A DNA stretch of 64,000 bases from UBA11136 sp964482135 (GTDB taxonomy: Bacteria; Pseudomonadota; Alphaproteobacteria; UBA11136): the NCBI GenBank assembly GCA_964482135.1, contig CAYZWF010000001.1, positions 56,203 to 120,202 on the forward strand. The letters are read 5' to 3'. How positions within the stretch are numbered: position 1 is the first letter of the stretch; every line of letters starts with the position of its first letter. A program made the position numbers and the translations under genes. Below the pieces are notes generated by a model. That model had not been told where the DNA came from, ran no database searches, and saw only the letters and a program-made list of their open reading frames with translations. Positions 52,488 to 61,890 of the stretch are shown one piece after another.

Positions 52488-53477
52488 ATGACCAGCGACA
52501 CCAGAATCAGTGACAGCCAACGGGACATCCCCGCCCCCGGTGAATCACCCGGCCAATCATCGGAAAAGTTCCGCGACGCGCGCGTGACGGCTGCGGGAGA
52601 GCCACGCGCCAGGGTGACGCCGGGAGCGTTGAAAACCCTGTGGTTCAATACCGGAACCCTGTGCAACATCACCTGCCGCAACTGTTATATCGAATCGAGC
52701 CCCAGCAACGACCGCCTGGCCTATATCACCGAGGCGGAGGTGAAGGCGTTCCTCGACGAGATCGCCGCCGAAAACCTCCCCGTGGAGGAAATCGGGTTCA
52801 CCGGCGGTGAGCCCTTCATGAATCCCCATATCATGACCATCATCGAGGGATGTCTCGAGCGCGGCTTTCGCGTTCTGGTGCTCTCCAACGGCATGAAACC
52901 CATGACGCGCCATCGCCCGGCGCTGATGGACCTCAATGCCCGTCACGGCGGCAAATTGGTGATCCGCCTCTCGCTGGATCACCACACGGCCCAGGGCCAT
53001 ATGGAGGAACGGGGCGCCGACAGTTGGGAGCCGGTCATGGAGAGCATGGGCTGGCTGACCGCGAACGGAATCGCCTTTCAGGTGGCGGGGCGCACTTATA
53101 CGGATGAGGCGGAGAAATCCCTGCGTAATGGCTATGCCGGGCTGTTCGCCGCCAATGAAGTGACGCTGGACGCCCATGACCCGGTGTCCCTGGTTCTGTT
53201 TCCCGAGATGGACGAAAGCCAGGACGTCCCCGAAATCACGCAAGCCTGCTGGGACATTCTTGGCGTGTCGCCCGGTGAGATGATGTGCGCCAGTTCGCGC
53301 ATGGTGGTTAAGGTCAAGGGGGCGGACGCGCCCCATGTGGTGGCCTGTACCCTCATCGCCCATGAGAAAGAATTCCATATGGGACCGACGTTGTCCGGGT
53401 CTCTGAAGGAAATCAGCCTCAATCACCCCCACTGCGCCCGGTTCTGTGTCCTCGGCGGCGGCAGTTGCAATAAATAA
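52488..53477 (+). CDS. Radical SAM protein
   Basis: About 330 residues with cluster motif C-x3-C-x2-C in TLCNITCRNCYIESSP near residue 62 and the SAM-binding GGEPFMNP. It also has LSNGMKPMTRH and ends in a short cysteine-rich tail (CARFCVLGGGSCNK). The family is common in Alphaproteobacteria; its substrate is not known. The start is the ATG at 52488; the open frame reaching to 52080 overlaps the methyltransferase and is not homologous. Confidence 0.85.
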   Translation: MTSDTRISDSQRDIPAPGESPGQSSEKFRDARVTAAGEPRARVTPGALKTLWFNTGTLCNITCRNCYIESSPSNDRLAYITEAEVKAFLDEIAAENLPVEEIGFTGGEPFMNPHIMTIIEGCLERGFRVLVLSNGMKPMTRHRPALMDLNARHGGKLVIRLSLDHHTAQGHMEERGADSWEPVMESMGWLTANGIAFQVAGRTYTDEAEKSLRNGYAGLFAANEVTLDAHDPVSLVLFPEMDESQDVPEITQACWDILGVSPGEMMCASSRMVVKVKGADAPHVVACTLIAHEKEFHMGPTLSGSLKEISLNHPHCARFCVLGGGSCNK

Positions 53478-53549
53478 CCCGCTCGCCCCGGCCTGCCCTG
53501 CCCTAGTTTCTTGACAAAAAGGGGCTGGGGGAGCTTAATCGGCCCACTC

Positions 53550-53609
53550 CCGTGGTGATTTGAGCCGACCGGCTTGCGGCCACGTAAAACAAAACGCTAA
53601 AAGGTCGGA
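53550..53609 (+). ncRNA. SAM-II riboswitch
   Basis: The sequence CGTGGTGATTTGAGCCGACC, then GGCTTGCGGCCACGTAAAAC and AAAACGCTAAAAGGTCGG, matches the SAM-II consensus: conserved GGTGATTTG, CTTGC-GCCACG and GCTAAA, with the pseudoknot pairing CCGACC to GGTCGG. SAM-II controls methionine genes in Alphaproteobacteria. It lies about 90 bp before the metZ start. Confidence 0.93.
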
Positions 53610-53615
53610 GGTGAA

Positions 53616-53650
53616 AACCCCGGCCGTATGAGGTCGGGGATTTTTTTTGC
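53616..53650 (+). terminator. Probable expression-platform terminator
   Basis: CCCCGGCC / GGTCGGGG (one wobble pair) with a GTATGA loop is followed by eight T residues, directly after the SAM-II aptamer and before metZ. SAM binding probably favours this terminator, as the 3' end of the aptamer (GGTCGG) is close to it. Confidence 0.8.
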
Positions 53651-53697
53651 CCTTGCGGGGTTGCTTCCGGGGGCAAGGCAGACGAAGGATTAAGGCC

Positions 53698-54915
53698 ATG
53701 GCGGAGAGAAAAAAGAGTGCAAAATCAAGAGTCTGGCGGCCACGGACCCAGATGATCCGCGGCGGGCAGGAGCGTTCGGGTTTCGATGAAACCAGTGAGG
53801 CGCTGTATCTCACCTCGGGCTATGTCTATGACAGGGCCGAAGAGGCCCAGGCCGCCTTTAAGGAGGAGATTGACCGTTTCGTCTATTCCCGTTTCGGCAA
53901 TCCCACGGTCTCCATGTTCGAGGAACGCATGGCGCTTCTCGAAGGGGCGGAGGCCTGTCGCGGCACGGCCACGGGAATGGCCGCGGTTTTCTCCGCCCTC
54001 ATGTGCCAGTTGAAAACCGGCGATCATGTGGTGGCGGCGCGCGCCCTGTTCGGTTCCTGTCAGTATATCATCACCGAAATTCTGCCCCGTTTCGGCATCG
54101 AGATCACCATCGTCGACGGCACTGATCTGGGCCAGTGGAAAGAGGCCCTGAGCCGGGACACACGAGCCGTGTTCCTGGAAACGCCGTCCAATCCGACGCT
54201 GGAGATCATCGACATCAAGGCGGTGGCCGATCTTGCCCATAGCGCCGGAGCGAAGCTGATCGTGGATAACGTGTTCGCCACGCCCATCCTCCAGCATCCG
54301 CTGAAATTGGGAGCCGATATCGTCGTCTATTCCGCCACCAAGCATATCGACGGCCAGGGCCGCTGTATGGGCGGCGCCGTTCTCGGTACCGCCGAGTTCT
54401 GTAATGACACCTTGAAGCCCTTCGTGCGCCATACCGGCCCGGCGCTGAGCCCTTTTAACGCCTGGGTGATGCTGAAGGGACTGGAGACACTGGAATTGCG
54501 GGTCGAGGCCCAGAGCAGGAATACGCTGGAGTTGGCCACCTATCTGGAGGGTCTGGAGGGTGTGACAAAAGTGATCTATCCCGGACTCGCCAGCCATCCC
54601 CAGCATGAACTGGCCATGAAACAGATGGGCTCGGGCAGCACGCTGGTCTCTTTCGAGCTTGAATGCCGGGATGGCGAAGACGGCAAGGAGGCCGCCTTCC
54701 GTTTCCAGAATGCTCTGGAACTCATTGATATCTCTAATAATCTTGGGGATACCAAGAGTCTCATCACCCATCCCGCCGCCACCACCCATCAGCGCATCGA
54801 ACCGGAAGAGCGCGCCCGCATGGGTATCGGCGAGAGTCTGGTGCGGCTCTCGGTGGGGCTCGAGGACGTGGATGATCTGAAAGAGGATATGGCCCAGGCG
54901 CTGAAAACCGGATAA
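53698..54915 (+). CDS. metZ: O-succinylhomoserine sulfhydrylase
   Basis: A 405-residue PLP enzyme of the Cys/Met metabolism family. It has YSRFGNPTVSMFEERMALLEGAE near residue 60 and the PLP lysine in VVYSATKHIDGQGRCMGG near residue 215, plus HPAATTHQRI near the end. MetZ forms homocysteine from O-succinylhomoserine and sulphide. The SAM-II riboswitch upstream supports methionine control. The ATG at 53698 is the start; the frame upstream runs through the terminator. Confidence 0.95.
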   Translation: MAERKKSAKSRVWRPRTQMIRGGQERSGFDETSEALYLTSGYVYDRAEEAQAAFKEEIDRFVYSRFGNPTVSMFEERMALLEGAEACRGTATGMAAVFSALMCQLKTGDHVVAARALFGSCQYIITEILPRFGIEITIVDGTDLGQWKEALSRDTRAVFLETPSNPTLEIIDIKAVADLAHSAGAKLIVDNVFATPILQHPLKLGADIVVYSATKHIDGQGRCMGGAVLGTAEFCNDTLKPFVRHTGPALSPFNAWVMLKGLETLELRVEAQSRNTLELATYLEGLEGVTKVIYPGLASHPQHELAMKQMGSGSTLVSFELECRDGEDGKEAAFRFQNALELIDISNNLGDTKSLITHPAATTHQRIEPEERARMGIGESLVRLSVGLEDVDDLKEDMAQALKTG

Positions 54916-55070
54916 CGGCAAGCTATGATGGGATGGCGGTTTGTAACTGGACAAACACCCCCTCCAACGTCATATGCTTCTTATCAGGAATGGCGGCGGC
55001 TCAAGGGAAGGCCGTCATTTCCCCCGTCAAAAGCGTGACGCCGCCGGTAAAAGGCGCATAAGGGACAGAT

Positions 55071-55463
55071 ATGTATCGCGAGACAACCCATTCCATCGCC
55101 GTTACGGTGACGCCCATATATCTCAAGGAACAGTCTGAGCCGGACGACAACCAGTATATCTGGGCCTATCACGTGCAGATAGAGAACAAGAGCGCGCAGA
55201 CGGTGCAGCTCATCAGCCGTCATTGGCAGATCACGGATTCCAACGGCTGTGTCAAAGAGGTGCGTGGCGAGGGCGTCATCGGCGAACAGCCGGTGCTGCA
55301 TCCCGGAGAAACCTTTGAATACACCAGCGGCACGCCGTTACCCACACCATCGGGAATCATGCTCGGCAGTTATCAGATGGTGGGAGAGGATGGAGAAAAT
55401 TTCGACATCACCATTCCCGCTTTTTCCCTTGATCTGCCCGACGAGGAACGGCGTCTCCACTGA
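55071..55463 (+). CDS. apaG: ApaG family protein
   Basis: A 130-residue fibronectin-III-like protein with the ApaG signature RHWQITDSNGCVKEVRGEGVIGEQPVLHPGETFEYTSG and GIMLGSYQMV. The role is not well established; it is linked to divalent cation sensitivity. Length is normal. The ATG at 55071 is the family start. Confidence 0.95.
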   Translation: MYRETTHSIAVTVTPIYLKEQSEPDDNQYIWAYHVQIENKSAQTVQLISRHWQITDSNGCVKEVRGEGVIGEQPVLHPGETFEYTSGTPLPTPSGIMLGSYQMVGEDGENFDITIPAFSLDLPDEERRLH

Positions 55464-55544
55464 GTCTTTCATCTGCTTTTGGCTCTCAACCCACCGCCGG
55501 CCCGGCACACCGGGTCCGCGCCCTGAAACAGGAAGACCGGCACC

Positions 55545-56150
55545 ATGGCTGCAAACAAGAAACCATCGCGCAAACAGGCGGAAGAAGCGGTACGGACGTT
55601 GCTGCGCTGGGCCGGTGACGATCCCGGCCGCGAAGGGCTTCAGGACACCCCCAAACGGGTGGTCAGCGCCTATGAGGAATATTTCGCGGGATACAAGGAT
55701 GATCCCGTGGACATCCTCAAGCGCACCTTCACCGAAGCCGATGGCTATGACGAGATGGTGGTGCTGAGGGACATCCGCTTCGAATCCCATTGTGAACACC
55801 ACCTCGCGCCGATTATCGGAAAGGCCCATGTGGCCTATCTTCCCGACCAGCGGATCGTCGGCATCAGCAAGCTGGTGCGGATGGTGGAGGTCTACGCCAA
55901 GCGCCTTCAGGTCCAGGAACGCATGACCGCCCAGATCGCCAACACCATACAGGACGTTCTCAAGCCCAGGGGCGTCGCCGTGGTGGTTGACGCCTCGCAC
56001 CAGTGCATGACCATGCGCGGGGTCCGCAAGCCCGGAGTCTCCATGGTCACCAGTCACATGCTGGGCGGTTTCCGCACCAACATGGCCACCAGGCGGGAAT
56101 TCCTCGCCATGATCGGAGCCCCGGGAGGGATTCAGACCCCCAACGCATAA
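55545..56150 (+). CDS. folE: GTP cyclohydrolase I
   Basis: A 201-residue FolE with zinc ligands in ESHCEHHLAPIIGKAHVAYLP near residue 80 and HQCMTMRGVRKPGVSMVTS near residue 150. It makes dihydroneopterin triphosphate, the precursor of folate and of H4MPT, so it feeds both pterin routes in this methylotroph. It lies 82 bp after apaG. Confidence 0.96.
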   Translation: MAANKKPSRKQAEEAVRTLLRWAGDDPGREGLQDTPKRVVSAYEEYFAGYKDDPVDILKRTFTEADGYDEMVVLRDIRFESHCEHHLAPIIGKAHVAYLPDQRIVGISKLVRMVEVYAKRLQVQERMTAQIANTIQDVLKPRGVAVVVDASHQCMTMRGVRKPGVSMVTSHMLGGFRTNMATRREFLAMIGAPGGIQTPNA

Positions 56151-56260
56151 CGCCCGGCTGCGGGTTTTTACGCCGCGCGGCGCATCCTTCTCTGGACAGG
56201 GCCAGACGATTAGCCAATGATGTGCCCCCTGACGAAGCAGAAACGGACATTTGCCGGACT

Positions 56261-57709
56261 GTGATCGATTTCCGACCCTTATTGTTTGTTATCGGCATCT
56301 TGCTGACCACCGTGGCCGTGGTCATGTGCGTGCCCGCCATCGCCGACGGGGCCGTGGGCAATCCCGACTGGCAGGTATTCGCCGCCTCGGCGTTGATCAC
56401 CCTGTTTCTGGGGGTTTGCCTGATTCTCGGCAACCGCAGCGACGACTTCCGCTTTTCCATCCACCAGGCGTTTCTTCTGACCACGCTGAGCTGGCTGGTT
56501 ATCGCCCTGTTCGGGTCGTTGCCCTTTATGTTTTCCAATCTCGATCTCAGCTTCACCGACGCCTTTTTCGAGGCCATGTCGGGGGTCACCACCACCGGCT
56601 CCACGGTTATTACCGGCCTCGATTTCGCGCCGCCGGGGATTCTTTTATGGCGGGCATTATTGCAATGGCTGGGGGGGATCGGCATCATCGTCATGGCCAT
56701 TGCCGTGCTTCCCATGCTGCGCGTGGGCGGCATGCAGCTGTTTCACATGGAATCTTCGGACACTTCCGATAAGGTGATGCCGCGCGCGGCGCAGATCGCC
56801 AGCGGCATCGGCCTGATTTACGTGTCGCTGACCCTGATTTGCGCCACCGCGCTGTGGCTTTCGGGCATGGGTGGATTCCAGGCCATCGCCCACGCCATGA
56901 CCACCATCGCCACCGGCGGTTTTTCCACCTCCGATAATTCGGTGGGCCATTTCGACAGCGCCACCATTGACGCCATCATCACCTGTTTCATGATTCTCGG
57001 CAGCCTGCCCTTTGTTCTTTACCTTCAGGCGGTGCGCGGCAACCTGCGGCAGCTTGCCACCGACAGTCAGGTGCTCTGGTTCCTGTCCATTGTGGTCATG
57101 GCGGTTGCCATTCTCACTCTCTGGCAGTGGCTGGGCAACGGCGTGGTGCTTCTTGAGGCGTTTCGCTACGCCTCCTTTAATACCGTCTCGCTGATGACGG
57201 GAACGGGCTATTCCACGGCGGACTTCAGCCTGTGGGGAGGGTTCGCGGTTTCGCTCCTGTTCTTCCTTATGGTGGTGGGAGGATGCGCCGGCTCCACCAC
57301 CTGCGGCATTAAAATCTTTCGCTTCCAGGTGATTTACGCCACCGCCAAGGTCCAGATCCAGCGGCTCATGCAGCCCCACGGAGTTTTCACCCCCTATTAC
57401 AACCGCAAACCCATCCCCCCCGATGTTTCCGAATCGGTGATGGGGTTCTTTTTCCTGTTCGCGCTGGCCTTTACCGTTCTCGCCCTGGGGCTGAGTTTCC
57501 TCGGCCTCGATTTTCTCACCAGCATGTCCGGGGCGGCCACCGCCATCGCCAATGTGGGCCCGGGGATGGGCGAGGTTATTGGCCCGTCGGGAACCTTCGC
57601 CGCGCTTCCCGATTCCGCGAAATGGCTGTTGAGCTGCGGCATGCTGATCGGGCGGCTCGAACTCTATACGGTGCTTATCCTGTTCGCCCCCAGCTTCTGG
57701 CGGGGGTAG
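56261..57709 (+). CDS. trkH: Trk-type potassium transporter membrane subunit
   Basis: About 482 residues. The selectivity-filter loops are visible: FEAMSGVTTTGSTVI near residue 105 and MTTIATGGFSTSDNS near residue 215, along with GTGYSTADFSLWG and AIANVGPGMG near the end. Many hydrophobic segments fit TrkH/TrkG. I chose the GTG at 56261 (IDFRPLLFVIG) because the homologous part begins there; the open frame extends back into folE in another frame. Confidence 0.88.
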   Translation: MIDFRPLLFVIGILLTTVAVVMCVPAIADGAVGNPDWQVFAASALITLFLGVCLILGNRSDDFRFSIHQAFLLTTLSWLVIALFGSLPFMFSNLDLSFTDAFFEAMSGVTTTGSTVITGLDFAPPGILLWRALLQWLGGIGIIVMAIAVLPMLRVGGMQLFHMESSDTSDKVMPRAAQIASGIGLIYVSLTLICATALWLSGMGGFQAIAHAMTTIATGGFSTSDNSVGHFDSATIDAIITCFMILGSLPFVLYLQAVRGNLRQLATDSQVLWFLSIVVMAVAILTLWQWLGNGVVLLEAFRYASFNTVSLMTGTGYSTADFSLWGGFAVSLLFFLMVVGGCAGSTTCGIKIFRFQVIYATAKVQIQRLMQPHGVFTPYYNRKPIPPDVSESVMGFFFLFALAFTVLALGLSFLGLDFLTSMSGAATAIANVGPGMGEVIGPSGTFAALPDSAKWLLSCGMLIGRLELYTVLILFAPSFWRG

Positions 57710-57736
57710 CCTTCGTAGAAACCCGGCCAGGGGGTG

Positions 57737-57793
57737 TGGGCCAGGGTACATCAGGTACTGCGGCCCTAAAAAAGGCCCAGGGTACGTCGGGCC
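57737..57793. repeat. GGCCCAGGGTACGTC interspersed repeat, two copies
   Basis: GGGCCAGGGTACATCAGGTA then CTGCGGCCCTAAAA, and directly GGCCCAGGGTACGTCGGGCC. It lies between the convergent trkH and outer-membrane protein genes. GGGCC-GGCCC ends can form a hairpin. Confidence 0.6.
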
Positions 57794-57809
57794 GAGAAAA
57801 GAGAGCCAA

Positions 57810-58967
57810 TCAGGGAGTGTAGGTAACGCCGATGACCACGTCGAAGGCATAATATCGGGACTCCACCTTGTCGCCGCCGCCGAACGGCCCCACGGTCACG
57901 TCGCCAAGGTCGGTGAACCGGCCCTCCAGCCCCAGCCCCCAGTTGGGCGTCCAGTCATAGATGACACCGCCCGCCAGCGACCAGGTGAAATTGTCCGTAT
58001 TGTCGATTTCACCGATGACGGAACTGGCAAAGTGGTCATTTCTTTCGGTGTCAGCCATGTGACGCGCCCAGCCGATACCGCCACCCACATAGGGCCGGAA
58101 GTCGGACTCCAGATGGAAATCGTAATAGGCGTTCACCATGGCGAAAATGGTCGCCAGATTGGTTGAATAACCGGTAACAAGCGTGCTGTCGGTGGCTGAT
58201 TTCGCCCGGTAATCGAGGTCGAAACGATAGCGGATTCCCGCCTCCAGCTCGGTACGGATGGGAAATCCGTGGTCCCTCCAGTCATAGCCCACGGCCAGGC
58301 TGTTACCGAGAGTCAGGTCGTCCTCGTGCCGCACTTCCAGAGTATCGCGGCCCGAACTGTCACTGAGTGTGTGGTCACGAATGAACGACACGGAGCCGAT
58401 AATGTCGAAGGCATAATAGATATTCCCCGGCGCCTCTTCCCGCAGGCTGTCCATCGCCGCAAACTTGTCAGCCGATATGGCTTGAGCCGGCACGGCTTCC
58501 AGGGGCGGCGGCGTTGTCCCGGCGCCAGCCATGGCGGGGGCGGAATAATAAGGGGCCGCGGGGGCGGGCTGTACGTAGGGACGTGGTGGTGCGTTATAGA
58601 CCGGCGCTCCTCCATAACCCACATAGGCGCTGGGCGGCGGCGGATAATATTGCGGCAGGGTGGAGCTGGATGTGGCGGCATAGCCATGGCCGCCGTAGGC
58701 AGCCGGTGCGGGAGCCAACCGGGCCGGGCCATAATTCGGGCCATAACCCGGAGCATAGGAGGGGGGGCGATAGTTGGTATAGGCGCCGGGTGGCGGTGGG
58801 TAGTACTGGGGCAGGGAGGAGCTTGAGGTGGCGGCGTAGCCGTAACCGCCGGGCGCAACGGTCACCGCGCCATGGGCCCGGCCATCATAGATGTCCTGGG
58901 CGTTGACCGGAGATGCCGCCAGAACGCCGCCAAGAAAACAGGCCGTTAAGAAAACCCTTCCCAACAT
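57810..58967 (-). CDS. Outer-membrane beta-barrel protein with Pro/Tyr-rich repeats
   Basis: About 385 residues. A signal peptide (GRVFLTACFLGGVLAASPVNA) is followed by a low-complexity region (residues 30-150) with a duplicated unit: SSSSLPQYYPPPPGAY and SSSTLPQYYPPPPSAY, each preceded by GYAAT. From about residue 185 there is an outer-membrane beta-barrel domain of OmpA/Opa type: FDIIGSVSFIRDHTL, RTELEAGIRYRF, DFRPYVGGGIGWARHM and a C-terminal aromatic-like strand YYAFDVVIGVTYTP. The repeat region probably links or exposes the barrel. Start chosen at the signal peptide. Confidence 0.82.
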   Translation of the reverse strand: MLGRVFLTACFLGGVLAASPVNAQDIYDGRAHGAVTVAPGGYGYAATSSSSLPQYYPPPPGAYTNYRPPSYAPGYGPNYGPARLAPAPAAYGGHGYAATSSSTLPQYYPPPPSAYVGYGGAPVYNAPPRPYVQPAPAAPYYSAPAMAGAGTTPPPLEAVPAQAISADKFAAMDSLREEAPGNIYYAFDIIGSVSFIRDHTLSDSSGRDTLEVRHEDDLTLGNSLAVGYDWRDHGFPIRTELEAGIRYRFDLDYRAKSATDSTLVTGYSTNLATIFAMVNAYYDFHLESDFRPYVGGGIGWARHMADTERNDHFASSVIGEIDNTDNFTWSLAGGVIYDWTPNWGLGLEGRFTDLGDVTVGPFGGGDKVESRYYAFDVVIGVTYTP

Positions 58968-59056
58968 AACCCCCCGTTTGCCCCACAATTAGGCCCAAAA
59001 CGAAAATAAACCGGGATCGCACAAGGCGGCTCCCGGACACAGCCCTCATGAAAGCA

Positions 59057-59677
59057 TCAATTGGACGTGCGAAGCAAAAATTTCCCCAGATGTTTCGCGA
59101 TGCTGGCCTCCAGGGTGGCATTAAGTTCCTGCATCAGAGATTCGATCATGGTGAACCAGACCCGCTCCCTTTCATCCAGGGTGATGTCTTCGGCCACCGT
59201 CTGGGTGCGTACCGCATGGGCGGTTACCGAACCCGTGGACAGGCCGGTGGCGCTGCGGACCTTTATTTTCACCTTCACCGTCATGTCATAGCGTTCGCTT
59301 TGCTTGTCGGTGAAATAGCCCTCCACGCCCTCTTTTTCCTTCTCCAAGGGCACCTCCACGGTGCTGGCGTCCAAGATGGTGACGGTCACGGCGCCGCCCC
59401 CTTCGCCACCGGCCTGGATGCGGTCCCGGCCCCAGTTCATGGCCGCGGCCTGAACCGTGAAGGGCAGCAGATGCTCCACATGAGGCGCCCGTAGAGGCGC
59501 GGTAAACCGCGACACCACCTCCACCTTGCCAACGTTGAACACGTAGGGGTCCATATGAGCCCAGGTCAGTTCGGGAAATTTCTGCGGCGGTGGCGGCGTC
59601 TGACAGGCCGCCACCATGAATAGAGGCAACAGGAGGGCGGGAAACAGCCTACGCCAAGAAAATCGCCCGCTGTTCAT
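59057..59677 (-). CDS. Lipoprotein, hypothetical
   Basis: About 206 residues with a lipobox (LFMVAAC near residue 25), indicating a lipid-anchored periplasmic or outer-membrane protein. The mature part is beta-rich with WAHMDPYVFNVGKVEVVSRF and RYDMTVKVKIKVRS, and ends SIAKHLGKFLL. I do not know a family. It overlaps the argF stop slightly on the same strand. ATG at 59677 gives the shortest good lipoprotein signal. Confidence 0.78.
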   Translation of the reverse strand: MNSGRFSWRRLFPALLLPLFMVAACQTPPPPQKFPELTWAHMDPYVFNVGKVEVVSRFTAPLRAPHVEHLLPFTVQAAAMNWGRDRIQAGGEGGGAVTVTILDASTVEVPLEKEKEGVEGYFTDKQSERYDMTVKVKIKVRSATGLSTGSVTAHAVRTQTVAEDITLDERERVWFTMIESLMQELNATLEASIAKHLGKFLLRTSN

Positions 59678-60585
59678 TGCAGACACCAGCTGAGGATACC
59701 CTTCTGGGCGTGAAGGCGGTTTTCGGCCTCGTCCCAGACCACCGACCAGGGACCGTCAATCACCCCATCGGTCACCTCTTCGCCGCGATGGGCGGGAAGA
59801 CAATGCATGAAAAGGGCCTGTTCACCGGCCGATGTCATCAGCGATTCGTTCACCTGAAACGGGGTCAGCGCGGCGCGGCGCGCCTTTTCGTCCTTGTCCC
59901 CCATGGAGACCCAGGTATCGGTGACGACGCAATCGGCGCCTTCGGCCGCGGCCGCCGCCTCATTGCCAAGGGAAACCGCGCCGCCCTGGGCGTGCGCCCA
60001 GTCAAGAACGTCCCGCGGGGGGCTGAGCGATTCCGGACAAGCCAGACGCAGGGTAAAGCCGAATTTGACGGCGGCATGAATCCAGGACACGGCCACGTTA
60101 TTGCCGTCGCCGACCCAGGTGAAAGTCTTTCCGGCAACCGGGCCGCGGTGTTCCTCGAAGGTCATGAGGTCGGCCATGATCTGGCAGGGATGGGAATGAT
60201 CGGTGAGGCCGTTGATCACCGGCACCCCGGCATGGCCGGCCAGGTCGAGAAGTTTGTCGTGGGAATCGGTGCGGATCATGATGGCGTCCACGTAGCGGGA
60301 CAAGACCCGCGCGGTGTCGGCAATGGTCTCGCCACGGCCGAGCTGGGTATCGGTATGGCCGAGCACCGTCACATCGCCGCCGAGCTGTCTCATGCCCACC
60401 TCGAAGGAAACCCGGGTCCGGGTGGAGGGCTTCTCGAAAATCAGCGCTAGGGTTTTCCCGCTCAGGGGAAGTTTCTCCCCGGACGGAGTTTCGCCACGCT
60501 TATAGGCAGCCCCCAATGAGAGGATGTCCCGGAGGACGTCCGGTTCCATGCCATCGAGATCGAGGAAATGACGGGGAGAGCTCAT
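59674..60585 (-). CDS. argF: Ornithine carbamoyltransferase
   Basis: About 303 residues starting RHFLDLDGMEPDVLRDILS. It has the carbamoyl-phosphate motif KPSTRTRVSFEVGMRQLGG near residue 48, VPVINGLTDHSHPCQIMADLMT and the ornithine site LFMHCLPAHRGEEVTDGV. It forms citrulline in arginine synthesis. ATG at 60583-60585 overlaps the argD stop as ATGA; the longer frame to 61071 is antisense-like and not used. Confidence 0.96.
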   Translation of the reverse strand: MSSPRHFLDLDGMEPDVLRDILSLGAAYKRGETPSGEKLPLSGKTLALIFEKPSTRTRVSFEVGMRQLGGDVTVLGHTDTQLGRGETIADTARVLSRYVDAIMIRTDSHDKLLDLAGHAGVPVINGLTDHSHPCQIMADLMTFEEHRGPVAGKTFTWVGDGNNVAVSWIHAAVKFGFTLRLACPESLSPPRDVLDWAHAQGGAVSLGNEAAAAAEGADCVVTDTWVSMGDKDEKARRAALTPFQVNESLMTSAGEQALFMHCLPAHRGEEVTDGVIDGPWSVVWDEAENRLHAQKGILSWCLQ

Positions 60586-61760
60586 GTTTTGTGCTCCCAT
60601 TCGCGGCAGGTTGTTTCGAGAATTTCCATGGCTTCGTCCACGTGGCTCTCTTCGATAACCAGAGGCGGCAACAACCGCAGCACATCGTCCCCGGCGGTCA
60701 GTGTCAACAGCCCGTTTTCCCGCAGCTTCACCATCAACTCGCGGTTGGCAACCGCGCATTCCAGTCCCAGCATCAGCCCCAGGCCGCGCACGCCGGTGAA
60801 TATTTCCTGATGGCGCGTGGTCAGATCGTCGAGCCGCGCGCGCAACAAGGCCGCCATGGCCACCACATGATCGAGGAACCCGTCGCCCAGAAGAATATCG
60901 AGAACGGCGTTGCCCGCCGCCATGGCCAGCGGATTGCCGCCATAGGTAGAGCCATGGGAACCACCGTCCATGGCGGATGCCGCCTTTTCCGAGGCCAGGC
61001 AGGCGCCCAGCGGAAACCCGCCGCCGATGCCCTTGGCCACGGCCACGATGTCGGGTTTCACGCCAGCCCATTCATGGGCGAAAAAGCGGCCGGTGCGGCC
61101 CATTCCGCATTGCACCTCGTCGAAGAAGAGCAGCAGGCCGAATTCGTCGGCGGCCTCGCGCAGGCCGCGCAGATACTCTTCCGAAGCCGGCCGGATACCG
61201 CCCTCGCCCTGTACCGGTTCCACCAGGATGGCCGCCGTTTCCGCGCCAATGGCCGAGCGCAATTCGTTGAGATTGGCAAAGGGCACATGGTCGAAACCCT
61301 CCACCAGCGGCCCGAATCCCTGGGTGTGCTTTTCCTGCCCCCCGGCGGAGATATCGGCCAGGGTGCGCCCGTGGAAGGCGTTTTCGGCGCAGATGATGCG
61401 GAACCGTTCGGGATGACCGGCGCCATGGTGGTATCTGCGCGCCATCTTGATCCCGGCCTCCACGGCTTCGGCGCCGGAGTTACAGAAGAACACCGTATCG
61501 GCGAAGCTGTTGGCCACCAGCCGTTCGGCGAGCCGTTGCTGGCCCGGAATCGTGTATAAGTTGGAGCAATGCCACAGCTTGCCGGCCTGTTCCTTCAGAG
61601 CCGCAACAATATGGGGATGGGCGTGGCCGAGACTGGTGACGCCGATTCCACTGGTGAAATCCAGGAATCGCTGGCCGTCGGCAGTAAAAAGATAGGCCCC
61701 TTCCCCGCGCTCGAAAGCCAGATCGGCGGGGTTGTACGTGGGCAGGATGGCGGAAATCAC
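60582..61760 (-). CDS. argD: Acetylornithine aminotransferase
   Basis: A 392-residue class III aminotransferase. PLP-binding block LLLFFDEVQCGMGRTGRFFAHE near residue 205 and PLP lysine in DIVAVAKGIGGGFPLGA near residue 240. It also has FCNSGAEAVEAGIKMARRY. It converts acetylglutamate semialdehyde to acetylornithine, one step before argF, with which it is coupled. Confidence 0.95.
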   Translation of the reverse strand: MISAILPTYNPADLAFERGEGAYLFTADGQRFLDFTSGIGVTSLGHAHPHIVAALKEQAGKLWHCSNLYTIPGQQRLAERLVANSFADTVFFCNSGAEAVEAGIKMARRYHHGAGHPERFRIICAENAFHGRTLADISAGGQEKHTQGFGPLVEGFDHVPFANLNELRSAIGAETAAILVEPVQGEGGIRPASEEYLRGLREAADEFGLLLFFDEVQCGMGRTGRFFAHEWAGVKPDIVAVAKGIGGGFPLGACLASEKAASAMDGGSHGSTYGGNPLAMAAGNAVLDILLGDGFLDHVVAMAALLRARLDDLTTRHQEIFTGVRGLGLMLGLECAVANRELMVKLRENGLLTLTAGDDVLRLLPPLVIEESHVDEAMEILETTCREWEHKT

Positions 61761-61890
61761 GTCACTCTCCCGAAAAAAATAAAGAACGGAGCCAGGCCCC
61801 GCTCTTTGCCCCGGAAAAGCGCGGGATTATCAGTGTTTGGCGGGCCGCTGTCAACGCGCGCGCAGCCAGTGGGTGTCTGATATCACCAGA

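Noticed and set aside
60586..61071. N-terminal extension of argF
   Set aside because: It lies inside argD in another frame, with typical shadow composition. The ATGA overlap marks the true start.
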